NCBI RefSeq assembly: GCF_004368405.1
Contig: NZ_SBJH01000010.1
Coordinates: 1 to 64,000, forward strand
Direction of reading: 5' to 3'
DNA: 64,000 nucleotides
Source: Olivibacter sp. XZL3
Lineage (GTDB): Bacteria; Bacteroidota; Bacteroidia; Sphingobacteriales; Sphingobacteriaceae
Below are positions 25,387 through 34,718 of this stretch, in pieces (position 1 is the first letter of the stretch; each line of letters starts with the position of its first letter). The position numbers and the translations under genes are program-made. Below the pieces are notes generated by a model, which was not told where the DNA came from, did no database searches, and worked only from the letters and a program-made list of their open reading frames with translations.

Positions 25387-26355
25387 ATGCTTGATACAAC
25401 GATTAATATCCCTCGCCTTGATTTATTAAATTTCACGGAAGGAACCGCGGAGCAACGAAAACAGTTTTCGGATGATATTGGCAAGGCCTTTACAGAAACC
25501 GGCTTTGTAACGATTGCGAATCACGGGTTGAATAAAGAGCTCATTGCAGAATTGTATGAGGTCGTTAAACAGTTTTTTTCATTGCCTGAAGAAACGAAAA
25601 GGGCTTACGAGAAACCTGGACTTGCCGGACAGCGCGGTTACACTGCAAAAGGACGGGAAAAAGCAAAGGACGCCAAAACGCCGGATTTAAAGGAATTTTG
25701 GCAACGCGGACAAACGATCCTTGGAGATGAAGAACTGCGAAAATCATATCCGGAGAACGTGGAAGTACGGGAATTGCCCCGGTTTAATGCGGTAACTGCA
25801 GAAGTTTATCGCCGATTGGAAACAGCCGGACGAGCGCTGCTGAAAGCAATTGCTAACTTTTTAGGCTTAAACGAAGACTACTTCGAAGAAAAGGTGATCA
25901 ATGGCAATTCCATATTGCGGGCGATACATTATTTTCCTATAGAGAATCCAGACGAGATTGCGCCAGATGCGGTAAGAGCAGGAGCCCACGAAGATATTAA
26001 TTTGATAACCCTATTGATTGGTGCGAGTGCTGACGGACTGGAAGTATTGACAAGAAACGGCACCTGGTATCCCGTCAAAGCCCATGGTGACGACATCGTG
26101 GTCAATGTAGGTGATATGTTGCAACGGCTTACTAACAATAAGTTAAAATCCACTACGCATCGAGTGGTTAATCCGCCGAAGGAATTAATGAAGACCTCCC
26201 GCTATTCAGTACCTTTCTTTTTACATCCCAAGGCAGACATGAGCTTGGCTGCTTTGGAAAATTGTATAGATTCAACACATCCAAAAATCTATCCCGACTG
26301 TACGGCCGGTGAGTATTTGGATGAGCGTCTGCGGGAGATCGGATTAAAAATGTAG
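25387..26355 (+). CDS. 2-oxoglutarate/Fe(II)-dependent oxygenase, isopenicillin N synthase family
   Basis: It has 322 residues. The N-terminal DIOX_N domain holds IPRLDLLNF and TGFVTIANHGL; the C-terminal 2OG-FeII domain has the iron triad HEDINLITLL (His and Asp) and STTHRVVNP (His), with RYSVPFFLHP giving the Arg that binds 2-oxoglutarate. Bacterial members act as oxygenases on amino acids, purines or small amides; the substrate here is unknown. The ATG at 25387 is chosen over a TTG ten codons upstream. It is a single gene facing the SSADH-type gene. Confidence 0.9.
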   Translation: MLDTTINIPRLDLLNFTEGTAEQRKQFSDDIGKAFTETGFVTIANHGLNKELIAELYEVVKQFFSLPEETKRAYEKPGLAGQRGYTAKGREKAKDAKTPDLKEFWQRGQTILGDEELRKSYPENVEVRELPRFNAVTAEVYRRLETAGRALLKAIANFLGLNEDYFEEKVINGNSILRAIHYFPIENPDEIAPDAVRAGAHEDINLITLLIGASADGLEVLTRNGTWYPVKAHGDDIVVNVGDMLQRLTNNKLKSTTHRVVNPPKELMKTSRYSVPFFLHPKADMSLAALENCIDSTHPKIYPDCTAGEYLDERLREIGLKM

Positions 26356-26367
26356 TTTGTAAGGTAC

Positions 26368-26418
26368 AAGGCATGAGCAGTGTGGTGTAAGGTGATTCGC
26401 CTTATACCTTCATGCCTT
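26368..26418. terminator. Long two-part hairpin between convergent genes (R3)
   Basis: AAGGCATGA pairs with TCATGCCTT, and inside it GGTGTAAGG pairs with CCTTATACC (one G-U). It lies 12 bp past each of the two convergent stop codons and probably ends transcription or protects 3' ends from both sides. There is no long T-run. The words AAGG, CCTTA and GCCTTA recur through the whole 75-bp spacer. Confidence 0.7.
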
Positions 26419-26429
26419 AGGCCTTATAC

Positions 26430-27866
26430 CTATAAACCAAAGCACAGATATTTAATCTCCATATATTCATCGATTCCGTATTTAGAACCTTCCCGGCCTA
26501 TTCCCGATTCCTTAATTCCACCGAAAGGTGCAACGGCGGTTGAGATTGCTCCTTCATTTATGCCCACCATACCGGCTTCCAAAGCCTGTGCTACCCGCCA
26601 ACAGCGCTTGACGTTGTCGCTGTAAAAGTAGGCGGCCAATCCATATTCCGTGCTATTGGCAAGTGCGACGGCCTCATCCTCTGTTTTAAATCGAAATAAG
26701 GAAACAACAGGTCCGAATGTTTCTTCCTTTGCAATCTTTGCCTCTAAGGGGATGTCTCCCAATACGGTCGGTTCGAAAAACAGCGCGTTTTTATGTTTTC
26801 CACCGGTGAGTACACTCGCACCTTTTTCAATTGCATCCTTTACATGATTTTCCACCTTTTCCAGCCCTTTTTGATTAATTACAGGCCCTACTTTAACCCC
26901 TTTTTCTAAACCGTTACCTACCTTGAGTTGATTAACAGCCTCGGTGATGCGTTCGGCAAACTGATCGTAAACACCCTCTTGTACCAAGAATCTGTTGACG
27001 GCTACGCAAGTCTGGCCAGCATTTCGAAATTTAGCGGCAATGGCTCCTTTTACCGCGGCCTCTATATCAGCGTCATCAAATACAATAAAGGGTGCATTGC
27101 CTCCAAGCTCCAACGAAATTTTTTTAACAGTAGAGGCGGCATGTTGCATAAGTGTTTTGCCGACGGCTGTTGAGCCAGTGAACGATATCTTTCGTATTTT
27201 GTCGTTTGTAGCGAGTAGCTTGCCGATTCCCTCTGCGTCTTTTCCTGTTACTACATTGAAAACACCCTTCGGAAGGCCAGCCGCTAATGCGAGGTGGGCA
27301 ACGGCAATAGCCGTAAGGGGTGTTTGCGAGGCCGGCTTTAAAACGACGGTGCAGCCAGCCGCCAAAGCTGGCGCAACTTTTCTTGTCACCATCGCTAAAG
27401 GGAAGTTCCAAGGAGTGATAGCTGCACATACGCCCACGGGCTGTCGTAATACAACAATCTGTTTATCCGCCGTCGGAGACGGGATCTGATCTCCGTAAGT
27501 ACGATAGGATTCTTCGGCAAACCAGCTAACGAATGAGGCTCCATAAGTCACTTCAATTTTACTTTCTTCCAGAGGTTTGCCCGACTCCACGGTCATGATT
27601 TCTGCAATTTCATCCGTGTGTTTGATCATCAAGTCATGCCATCGTTTTAAAATGGCGCTACGTTCAGCAATAGGCGTTGTTCTCCATGAAGGCCATGCTT
27701 CTTCCGCACTGTTTATCGCTCGTTCAATATCTTTAAGTCCTAAATCGGCTACTGATACAATCGCCTCTCCAGTTGCCGGGTTAACGACATCGAAGGTTTT
27801 TTTGCCTATAAACTCTTCACCGTTTATAAATGCAGCGCCGTTAATTAATTTATTTCTCGTTTTCAT
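26430..27866 (-). CDS. gabD: NAD(P)-dependent aldehyde dehydrogenase, succinate-semialdehyde dehydrogenase type
   Basis: It oxidises succinate semialdehyde, or a like aldehyde, to the acid. It has 478 residues. Family marks are the ITPWNFPLAMVTRKVAPALAAG cofactor loop, FTGSTAVGKTLM, the catalytic Glu in SLELGGNAPFIVFDDAD, and the catalytic Cys in FRNAGQTCVAVNRF. The ending FGGIKESGIGREGSKYGIDEYMEIKYLC is typical of GabD-like proteins. I use the ATG at 27866 rather than a start 17 codons upstream. No GABA transaminase is adjacent, so the substrate is by family only. Confidence 0.88.
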   Translation of the reverse strand: MKTRNKLINGAAFINGEEFIGKKTFDVVNPATGEAIVSVADLGLKDIERAINSAEEAWPSWRTTPIAERSAILKRWHDLMIKHTDEIAEIMTVESGKPLEESKIEVTYGASFVSWFAEESYRTYGDQIPSPTADKQIVVLRQPVGVCAAITPWNFPLAMVTRKVAPALAAGCTVVLKPASQTPLTAIAVAHLALAAGLPKGVFNVVTGKDAEGIGKLLATNDKIRKISFTGSTAVGKTLMQHAASTVKKISLELGGNAPFIVFDDADIEAAVKGAIAAKFRNAGQTCVAVNRFLVQEGVYDQFAERITEAVNQLKVGNGLEKGVKVGPVINQKGLEKVENHVKDAIEKGASVLTGGKHKNALFFEPTVLGDIPLEAKIAKEETFGPVVSLFRFKTEDEAVALANSTEYGLAAYFYSDNVKRCWRVAQALEAGMVGINEGAISTAVAPFGGIKESGIGREGSKYGIDEYMEIKYLCFGL

Positions 27867-28030
27867 GCAAATGTTTTTTGATTGAAGGGATGATACCATG
27901 AATATTAAGTGTAACACTAATTTTGTCCCCTGGTTTTCATCGTTAAGACGCTAAGTTGCCCCTTTTTTACAGACTGACCATTACTTCGCTAAAGTATCGA
28001 TTTATTCTATTTCTTTACAACGGAAACAGC

Positions 28031-28038
28031 TAACTTTG
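28031..28038 (+). promoter_or_regulatory. -7 box of the DUF4271-hemD operon
   Basis: TAACTTTG lies 26 nt before the ATG at 28065. A clean -33 TTG at the usual spacing was not seen. Confidence 0.5.
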
Positions 28039-28064
28039 CAGTTCATAATTCCATTCAAAAATAG

Positions 28065-29072
28065 ATGCTTAAGATACGGCTGGTTTTTCTGTTACTTGTT
28101 GGTTATATTTTATTTACAGCCCATACTGTTCAGGATACCACTTTCCGTAAGCCGGCAACGCCGTCTTTAAAGTATTTAGTACAGGATTCGGCACGTTTTG
28201 CCCGGGCACTTGAAAAGCAACGTGTAAAAGATTCGTTAGAAAGAAGGGCTGACTCACTGGCGCTGCTGCGCGATTCCATACGGATGATGTATATAAAGCC
28301 ATTGCCAATGGACAGTAAAAACCAGTTTTTGGATAGCCTTAAGAAGGTTTACATCATTGACGACGGAAATACGCTTTTGTGGGGAAAGCATGTTGCCTAC
28401 ACCGGTAGTAAGCAGCTCGGAGCGCGAAAGGTTTACCGGCCCCGATGGATATTATACGCCGTGTTTGCACTGTTTTTGTTTTTTGCCCTGATCCGCCTGT
28501 CTTTTATGAAAGATTTGGAGGCAATTGCAACTTCATTTTATAACAACAGGGTATTGCTACAGATAAGTAAAGAGGACAATTTAATAACTTCTTGGCCCTT
28601 TGTGTTTTTATACCTGTTGTTTGGCTTTACCATCGGGCTGTTCCTATATTTATATAGCGTTTATGGGCAGCTTCAATTTAGTCATTCGCCAATGAGCGTC
28701 TTTTTCACCATAGCGGCATTGGTGTTGGTATTATCGGTAGTCAAAATTTTAATAACAAGAGCTATCGGTTTCGTGTTTGGTATTCAAAAATTGGTTAGGG
28801 ACTATATTTCTATATTATATTTAAGTTATTTTAATGCAGCAATAATCTTTCTTCCTTTACTTTTGGTCTTAAGTTTGGCTCCTACGGAGTATATAAGAGT
28901 CTGGCTAATAGTTTCTTGCTTGGTAGGACTCTTGGTCTTTGCTATGCAACTTTTAAGAGCCTCCAATACCGTCTTAAAAAGCTACCAATTTTCAAAGTTT
29001 TATTTATTTATTTATCTTTGCACCCTCGAAGTTGGTCCAATACTTATTTTGATCAAGTTATTAGGCATTTAA
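28065..29072 (+). CDS. DUF4271 membrane protein
   Basis: It has 335 residues. A signal-anchor helix (residues 4-20) leads into a ~110-residue hydrophilic region rich in Lys, Arg, Asp and Ser, probably periplasmic. Six or so membrane helices follow, starting at RWILYAVFALFLFFALIRL. The family is specific to Bacteroidota and has no known function. It almost always sits directly upstream of uroporphyrinogen-III synthase, as here (21 bp gap), which suggests a link to heme synthesis or handling; that is inference from context. Confidence 0.85.
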   Translation: MLKIRLVFLLLVGYILFTAHTVQDTTFRKPATPSLKYLVQDSARFARALEKQRVKDSLERRADSLALLRDSIRMMYIKPLPMDSKNQFLDSLKKVYIIDDGNTLLWGKHVAYTGSKQLGARKVYRPRWILYAVFALFLFFALIRLSFMKDLEAIATSFYNNRVLLQISKEDNLITSWPFVFLYLLFGFTIGLFLYLYSVYGQLQFSHSPMSVFFTIAALVLVLSVVKILITRAIGFVFGIQKLVRDYISILYLSYFNAAIIFLPLLLVLSLAPTEYIRVWLIVSCLVGLLVFAMQLLRASNTVLKSYQFSKFYLFIYLCTLEVGPILILIKLLGI

Positions 29073-29093
29073 CCGAAACTAAAATAAACACAC

Positions 29094-29858
29094 GTGGCAG
29101 CAGAAGATAGAGAAAAAAAAGTAAAAAGTATCTTAGTAACCTTACCGAGACCTGAGAACGATAAATCGCCTTACTTTGCCTTGGCTAGTAAATATAATTT
29201 GAAGCTGGATTTCAGAGCGTTTATTCACGTTGAAGGCGTCCCTGCAAGGGAATTTAGAAAAGAAAGGATTAATTTAGCGGACTTTACTGCCGTTATCTTT
29301 ACCAGTAGAAATGCGGCAGATCACTTTTTTAGGATATGTGAGGAGATGCGTTATGAGGTTCCGGCTGACCTAAAATACTTTTGTTTATCGGAAACAATAG
29401 CGCTTTATTTGCAAAAGTACATTCAATACAGAAAGCGCAAAATCTTTTTCGGAAAACAAACGGCTCAAGATTTAGAGGAAGTGTTGAAAAAACATGCGAA
29501 AGAGAAATTTCTTTATCCCTGCTCGGATGTAGCTAACGAGGAAACCCAAAATTGGCTGCAAGAGAACGGTTACGATTTTACTCCTGCTGTACTGTTTAGA
29601 ACAGTTGTAAGTGACTTGTCGGATCTGGCTAATGTCTTTTATGATATTATCGTGTTTTTCAGTCCGTCAAGCATCCAGTCGCTGTTCGAAAATTTCCCAG
29701 ACTTTAAACAAAATGACACGCGTATTGCGGCGTTCGGTCCGAGTACACATCAAGCAATAGCGGACAGGAACCTTATACTGGACATTGCGGCACCGACGCC
29801 CGAGGCGCCAAGCATGACGATGGCCGTTGAACAATACATAAAGAAGGTAAATAAATAA
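29094..29858 (+). CDS. hemD: Uroporphyrinogen-III synthase
   Basis: It closes and inverts ring D of the tetrapyrrole precursor. HemD proteins are poorly conserved, but the two-lobed pattern is visible: VKSILVTLPRPENDKSPYFALASKY, then FTAVIFTSRNAADHFFRI in lobe one, DIIVFFSPSSIQSLFENF and TRIAAFGPSTHQAIADRNL in lobe two. It has 254 residues and begins with GTG at 29094, just after the DUF4271 stop. The cluster lacks other hem genes. Confidence 0.9.
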   Translation: MAAEDREKKVKSILVTLPRPENDKSPYFALASKYNLKLDFRAFIHVEGVPAREFRKERINLADFTAVIFTSRNAADHFFRICEEMRYEVPADLKYFCLSETIALYLQKYIQYRKRKIFFGKQTAQDLEEVLKKHAKEKFLYPCSDVANEETQNWLQENGYDFTPAVLFRTVVSDLSDLANVFYDIIVFFSPSSIQSLFENFPDFKQNDTRIAAFGPSTHQAIADRNLILDIAAPTPEAPSMTMAVEQYIKKVNK

Positions 29859-29882
29859 GCTTGGTTCACACAAACCGGCCAT

Positions 29883-29919
29883 AAAAAAGAGCAGGATCAA
29901 AAAAGATGCTGCTCTTTTT
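29883..29919. terminator. Terminator after hemD
   Basis: AAAAGAGCAG, a 14-base loop, then CTGCTCTTTTT. The A-rich and T-rich sides allow it to work in both directions, and uvrC ends 75 bp to the right on the other strand. Confidence 0.88.
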
Positions 29920-29994
29920 ATTGTTTAAGGAAGCATGCATTCTGTTGATTCTTCAGCTCGATAGAAGGAAGGCCGCAGAACAGATCGGACGGAG

Positions 29995-31794
29995 CTAAGT
30001 ATTGAAATAGGACAATAGGGCTTCAGCTTGCTTCGTGTTGACAATCTGAAGGAGCTGCTCTTTAGACGCTTCCCTGATCTTCTTAACAGATTTAAAGGCG
30101 ACCAATAATTTTTCTGCACTGGTCTTTCCGATCCCTGGAATCTGTTCGAGCTCCGTTTGAAAAGTCTTTCGACTTCGCTGATTCCGGTGGAAGGTGATAC
30201 CAAAGCGATGGGCTTCATCCCGTAAATGCTGGATTATTTTCAGCGTTTCTGATCGCTTATCCAAATACAAAGGGTATTGATCCCCGGGATAATAAAGCTC
30301 TTCCAGTCGTTTGGCAATGCCGATAACCGTAACCTGCGAGTCAATTCCGAGTTTTTTTAGACTTTTAAGGGCTGCGGACAATTGTCCCTTACCGCCATCA
30401 ATAATAATCAGCTGCGGTAGGGGTGTTTCCTCTTCCAACATGCGTTTATACCGCCGGAATACTGCCTCTTCCATGGTGGCGAAATCGTTCGGGCCCTCTA
30501 CGGTCTTAACGTTGAAATGCCTGTAATCTTTTTTAGATGGTTTAGCATCTTTGAATACCACAATGGCCGATACCGGATATTTCCCCTGAAAATTTGAATT
30601 GTCAAAACATTCAATATGCCGGGGTAATACATTGAGCCGTAGGTCACTTTTCATTTTATTGAGAAGTCGTTCCGTTTTCACTTCTGGGTTTAGCTTTTCA
30701 TACTGATCGAGCTTTTCCCGCTTAAAAAAACTTACGTTTTTAAAAGAAAGGTCCAGTAGTTTTTTCTTATCCCCTAACTGCGGAATCGTTTGTTTAAAAT
30801 TTGGACTTTCAACATCCAGCATAAAAGGAACGATAATTTCTTTTGAGGTGCTATTAAAGCGGGTTCGAAGTTCCTGAACCGCTAAACTGAGTAATTCCTG
30901 ATCGCTTTCATCCAAGCGTTTTTTCAACTCCAGGGTCTGCGTTTGTATCACTGTTCCGTTCATTACCTTCAGAAAATTAACAAAGGCATAACCTTCTTCA
31001 GAAGCAATGTTGAATACATCTACATCGTTTATGGTGTTGCTTACAATGGTAGACTTGCTTTGGTAGTTGTCCAGCAGCTCTAATTTCTGTTTCAAAACAT
31101 GCGCCAGCTCAAACTGGAGATTATGGGTTGCCTGTTCCAGGTTAGCCTTCAGTTGTTTGAATACCAGGCCTGTTTTTCCGTTCAGAATGTCTTTAATGCT
31201 CTCGATATTTTGGTTGTATTCCTCTTCACTTTGGTAAGCTTGGCAGGGGCCTTTGCAGTTTCCTATCTGATATTCCAGACAGACCCTAAATTTTCCCTGT
31301 TCAATATTTTTTGGTGTTAAGGGCAGATTACAGGTACGTAGCGGAAAAATTTCTTTAATTACGCTGAGAATAGCGTGCATCATTCCAACGGAAGCGTACG
31401 GGCCAAAATATTTAGAACCGTCTTTGATGATTCTCCGCGTCCAGAAAACGCGCGGAAACGGTTCATTTTTGATGACAATCCAGGGGTAGGTCTTGTCGTC
31501 TTTCAACATGACGTTATACCGCGGCTGATGCTTTTTGATGAGGCTGTTTTCGAGTAGCCAGGCATCTATTTCAGTGTCAACAATAGTAAAGGTAATATTA
31601 TTGATTTTCCTTACGAGTATGCGCGTTTTCGCGTTAAGCTGATACTCGTCCTTTACAAAATAGGAGCTTACTCTATTTTTTAAGTCCTTCGCTTTCCCGA
31701 TATAAATGAGCGTGCCCTGTTTGTCATAATACTGATAGACACCCGGCTTGTGTGGTATTTTTTTTAACTCTTCCCGATAATCAAATGCATCCAT
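29995..31794 (-). CDS. uvrC: Excinuclease ABC subunit UvrC
   Basis: It makes both incisions around a lesion in nucleotide excision repair. The GIY-YIG nuclease domain starts at residue ~13 (KPGVYQYYDKQGTLIYIGKAKDLKNRV). The UVR motif that binds UvrB is near residue 200-235. The RNase H-like 5' nuclease has HIECFDNSNFQGKYPVSAIVVFKDA and LIIIDGGKGQLSAA, and the C-terminus holds helix-hairpin-helix motifs (LEQIPGIGKTSAEKLL). Its length of 599 is normal. It starts only 2 bp after the PBP1A stop, so the two are co-transcribed; uvrA is far away. Confidence 0.97.
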   Translation of the reverse strand: MDAFDYREELKKIPHKPGVYQYYDKQGTLIYIGKAKDLKNRVSSYFVKDEYQLNAKTRILVRKINNITFTIVDTEIDAWLLENSLIKKHQPRYNVMLKDDKTYPWIVIKNEPFPRVFWTRRIIKDGSKYFGPYASVGMMHAILSVIKEIFPLRTCNLPLTPKNIEQGKFRVCLEYQIGNCKGPCQAYQSEEEYNQNIESIKDILNGKTGLVFKQLKANLEQATHNLQFELAHVLKQKLELLDNYQSKSTIVSNTINDVDVFNIASEEGYAFVNFLKVMNGTVIQTQTLELKKRLDESDQELLSLAVQELRTRFNSTSKEIIVPFMLDVESPNFKQTIPQLGDKKKLLDLSFKNVSFFKREKLDQYEKLNPEVKTERLLNKMKSDLRLNVLPRHIECFDNSNFQGKYPVSAIVVFKDAKPSKKDYRHFNVKTVEGPNDFATMEEAVFRRYKRMLEEETPLPQLIIIDGGKGQLSAALKSLKKLGIDSQVTVIGIAKRLEELYYPGDQYPLYLDKRSETLKIIQHLRDEAHRFGITFHRNQRSRKTFQTELEQIPGIGKTSAEKLLVAFKSVKKIREASKEQLLQIVNTKQAEALLSYFNT

Positions 31795-31796
31795 AG

Positions 31797-34037
31797 CTAA
31801 AAATCCAGTCGATCATCAATCTTTCGCTCCTCTTCTGATGGGTACTCATATTGATACTTACCGCAATCCAGTTCCCTTTGCAGACCACCGGGAGGCAATT
31901 CAAAATCACCTTGGCTATAGTTCAAGTTTTTATCAGCATATACCTTTTGCATATAGATGGCGAACATAGGGAGAGCGGCATTGGCGCCCTGACCAAGCGA
32001 AGTAGAACTAAAATGGATGGATCGCTCATCCGCACCCGTCCATACGCCACTGACTAACTGAGGTGTTACACCGATAAACCAGGCATCGGAATTGGCTTGG
32101 GAAGTCCCGGTTTTTCCGCCGATTGGATTCAGTAATTTATATTTCCACCGAATTCGCCCGCCCGATCCATTTTGCACTACACCTTTTAGCATATCTACCA
32201 TCACGTAGGCCGATTGATCATTCATCACTACTTTGACCTTTTTTGTATGTTCGTAAATCAAAGCACCGTTTTTGTCTTCTATGCGTAAGAGATAGATGGG
32301 CTCGGTCCAAACGCCGTGATTAACAAAGGTGGAATAGGCACCTACCATATCATAAACCGAAGCGTCGAAGGTTCCCAACGCGATGGAAGGATAGGCCGGT
32401 ACTTCTGAAGTGATGCCCATGTTCTTGATCAGGTTGGCTACATTTTGTGCACCGACACGCTGGATAACGTCAGCAGTGGCCCAGTTTTGCGAATTGGCAA
32501 GTGCTGTTTTAAGCGTAATGGGGCCTGCAATTGTGCTCTCGCTCTTCGGCTCCCATCCGTCGACGTTGATCGGCGTATTAGGTACTTTAAAACACGGCGA
32601 GTAACCGTTGTCAATCGCTACGGCATACGTAAAAGGTTTGGCAGTAGAGCCGACCTGACGCGTACCCATTTTTACTTGGTCGTATTTATAGTGGGAGAAG
32701 TTAATGCCACCTACCCAGGCTTTTACATATCCTGTTTGCGGCTCCATAGACATCATGGCATTCCGAAGGATCAATTTATTATATTTAATGGAATCGAGCG
32801 GTGTCATGGTGGTATCCAAATCGCCCTTCCAACTGAACACCGTCATCTTAACCGGAGTGTTAAAATGTTCTTTAATTTCGTCTTCAGAAAAGTCTCCCTG
32901 TTTTAACCACCGGTAGCGGTCGGACTGTTTTACCGCCCGGTCAAGCAGGGTTTCCAGCCCCTTAAACGGATCCCTGCCCTTGTACTGGTTGTTAAAAGTA
33001 ACCTGTAGGTCGCGCATCATTTCTTTCTGCGCTTCTTCAGCATGGATTTGCATCCGGGAGTCGATGGTGGTGTATATTTTTAATCCATCACGGTCCAAAT
33101 CGTACGGCGTTCCGTCCGCCTTGGTAATAGATAGCTTATTAAAGATGTTCTTAATGTCGCTTTTTAATACGGCTCTCAAATATGGCGCAACACCGTCGCC
33201 ATATACATTGGGACGGAAAGCCAGTCCCAAGGGCTGCTCTTTATAAGACGCCGCTTGTTCGGAGGTAATGAAACCCGCTTTGCGCATATTATCCAATACC
33301 GTGTTTCGTCTGTTCAATGAATTTTTTGGATAGCGGATAGGTGAATAAATCCCTGGTCCTTTTAGCATACCCACCAAAACGGCTGCTTGTGCCGCGTTTA
33401 GTTGAGAAGGCGTGGTGTTGAAATAAGTGCGCGCAGCCGATTTGATACCATACGTGTTATAGGCGCCAAAATCGACCGTATTCAAATACATCGTGAGTAT
33501 TTCCTCCTTGGTGTAATTGCGTTCCAGGCGCACAGCTATAATCCACTCTTGAAGTTTTTGGATAAATCGCTTGGAAAAAGACCGCGCTCTACCTTCCTCC
33601 TGAAAAAGATTTAACGCTAATTGTTGAGTAATGGTACTGGCCCCTTGTTTTTTACCGATGAGGTTATAAAAAAGAATGGTAAAAGTACGTTTGAAATCAA
33701 TGCCCGAATGGGTGTTGAAGCGTATGTCTTCCGTAGCTATTAGTGCCTGTATCAGTGCAGGAGACAATTCTTTATAGGTCACATTTGATCGGTTTTGAAC
33801 GTAGTAGGTGCCTAATACAACACCGTCGGCCGAGATGATTTCGGAAGATAAATTGCTTTTAGGGTTTTCAAGATCCCGGAACGAAGGTAATTCGCCGAAC
33901 AAGCCAAGGCCTACACTGGTAAGAAATAAGGAACCTAAGATAATGAGCCCAACAACTATCTTCCAAAAGGAAAAGGTGTAGCGCTTTATGTCGTCGTTCG
34001 TTAGTTTATTGTTTTGTTTTTTCGTGTTTCTTTGCAT
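31797..34037 (-). CDS. Penicillin-binding protein 1A (class A, bifunctional)
   Basis: It polymerises glycan strands and crosslinks peptides at the inner membrane. It has 746 residues: a short cytoplasmic tail, a membrane helix at ~23-45, a GT51 glycosyltransferase domain with ATEDIRFNTHSGID (catalytic Glu ~101) and GASTITQQLALNLFQ, and a transpeptidase domain with the active Ser in GSTAKPFTY (~464), SQN, and KTGTSQ (~640). It is a PBP1a type, shorter than E. coli PBP1a (850) and lacking its long OB insert. It is first in an operon with uvrC. Confidence 0.94.
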   Translation of the reverse strand: MQRNTKKQNNKLTNDDIKRYTFSFWKIVVGLIILGSLFLTSVGLGLFGELPSFRDLENPKSNLSSEIISADGVVLGTYYVQNRSNVTYKELSPALIQALIATEDIRFNTHSGIDFKRTFTILFYNLIGKKQGASTITQQLALNLFQEEGRARSFSKRFIQKLQEWIIAVRLERNYTKEEILTMYLNTVDFGAYNTYGIKSAARTYFNTTPSQLNAAQAAVLVGMLKGPGIYSPIRYPKNSLNRRNTVLDNMRKAGFITSEQAASYKEQPLGLAFRPNVYGDGVAPYLRAVLKSDIKNIFNKLSITKADGTPYDLDRDGLKIYTTIDSRMQIHAEEAQKEMMRDLQVTFNNQYKGRDPFKGLETLLDRAVKQSDRYRWLKQGDFSEDEIKEHFNTPVKMTVFSWKGDLDTTMTPLDSIKYNKLILRNAMMSMEPQTGYVKAWVGGINFSHYKYDQVKMGTRQVGSTAKPFTYAVAIDNGYSPCFKVPNTPINVDGWEPKSESTIAGPITLKTALANSQNWATADVIQRVGAQNVANLIKNMGITSEVPAYPSIALGTFDASVYDMVGAYSTFVNHGVWTEPIYLLRIEDKNGALIYEHTKKVKVVMNDQSAYVMVDMLKGVVQNGSGGRIRWKYKLLNPIGGKTGTSQANSDAWFIGVTPQLVSGVWTGADERSIHFSSTSLGQGANAALPMFAIYMQKVYADKNLNYSQGDFELPPGGLQRELDCGKYQYEYPSEEERKIDDRLDF

Positions 34038-34292
34038 TTGTCTATACGCCTTTATCGTTGTTCTAGGTATTTAGTGATGTAATCGTTCATTTGTCCAAAT
34101 CGCTAAGCTCGTAAAAATTGAGTGTCGTAATAATGAACGTCTCGTAGGTGGCCGATGGTATTTTCATGCTGTTTTTTAGTTCTGCTGTTAGCCTCCAACT
34201 AAAACCCAATTCGGGCTATTTAGTGTGGATAGGCTTGTCTATAAATCGCCTTCCGCCTGTGTTAATATTCATTACTGCAAATTTCTGTCCTG

Positions 34293-34325
34293 CAAAGATA
34301 ATCTATTCGAATCAATATAGCTCAA
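34293..34325 (-). promoter_or_regulatory. Possible PBP1A-uvrC promoter
   Basis: On the minus strand a TTG (plus CAA 34323-34325), 22 nt, then TATCTTTG (34300-34293). The leader to the PBP1A start would be about 250 nt, so this is tentative. Confidence 0.4.
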
Positions 34326-34444
34326 ATGTTGTTTTATCAGTGGGCGATTACGGCATGGGGTTCGATTTCGCCGTTGGGAGTTAAAGGGCGACGGCCTACC
34401 TGTACTGCACATGTTGAAGCGATATATATGTCGTATAAAATGCC

Positions 34445-34452
34445 TAAGTTTG
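34445..34452 (+). promoter_or_regulatory. -7 box of the ATP synthase operon
   Basis: TAAGTTTG, ending 16 nt before the first ATG of the operon. The nearest TTG upstream is 28 nt away, longer than usual. Confidence 0.55.
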
Positions 34453-34468
34453 CATTTTCAAGGAATAA

Positions 34469-34699
34469 ATGAATCCTAAGCGAGATAAAACAGATTGGCA
34501 AAAGGACGGCAAAGCGTACGTCTACTATACGGGATTAGGGTTCCAGATGATTGCTACTATAGGCGTATTTGCATTCATTGGATATAAGGTTGATATGGCA
34601 AAGGCGGGCGAAGTCGGAATTTACACCGGTTTGCTTTCGCTGTTGGGTGTTTGCATCAGTTTATATTATACCATTCGTTCGGTTCTGAAGAGAAAATAA
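34469..34699 (+). CDS. AtpZ/AtpI-family protein
   Basis: It has 76 residues with two membrane helices (MIATIGVFAFIGYKVD and IYTGLLSLLGVCISLYYTI). The central motif Y-T-G-L-G-F-Q-M and G-Y-K-V-D fits the AtpZ/AtpI group (F0F1-ATPase subunit family, PF09527), which assists c-ring assembly or Mg2+ supply in other bacteria. It begins the ATP synthase operon, where such genes normally sit. The specific role is inferred. Confidence 0.85.
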   Translation: MNPKRDKTDWQKDGKAYVYYTGLGFQMIATIGVFAFIGYKVDMAKAGEVGIYTGLLSLLGVCISLYYTIRSVLKRK

Positions 34700-34718
34700 G
34701 AGACCTTAGTAAGACAGC

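Larger units (their letters stand above)
34038..34468. other. Divergent spacer between PBP1A and the ATP synthase operon
   Basis: This 431-bp region holds candidate promoters for both sides: a minus-strand TTG - 22 nt - TATCTTTG at 34325-34293 for the PBP1A-uvrC operon, and a plus TAAGTTTG at 34445-34452 for the atp genes. An open frame at 34148-34384 has no protein-like features and is discounted. Confidence 0.55.

Noticed and set aside
34148-34384. Open frame in the divergent spacer before the ATP synthase operon
   Set aside because: No domain, no start signal, and it overlaps a candidate promoter.
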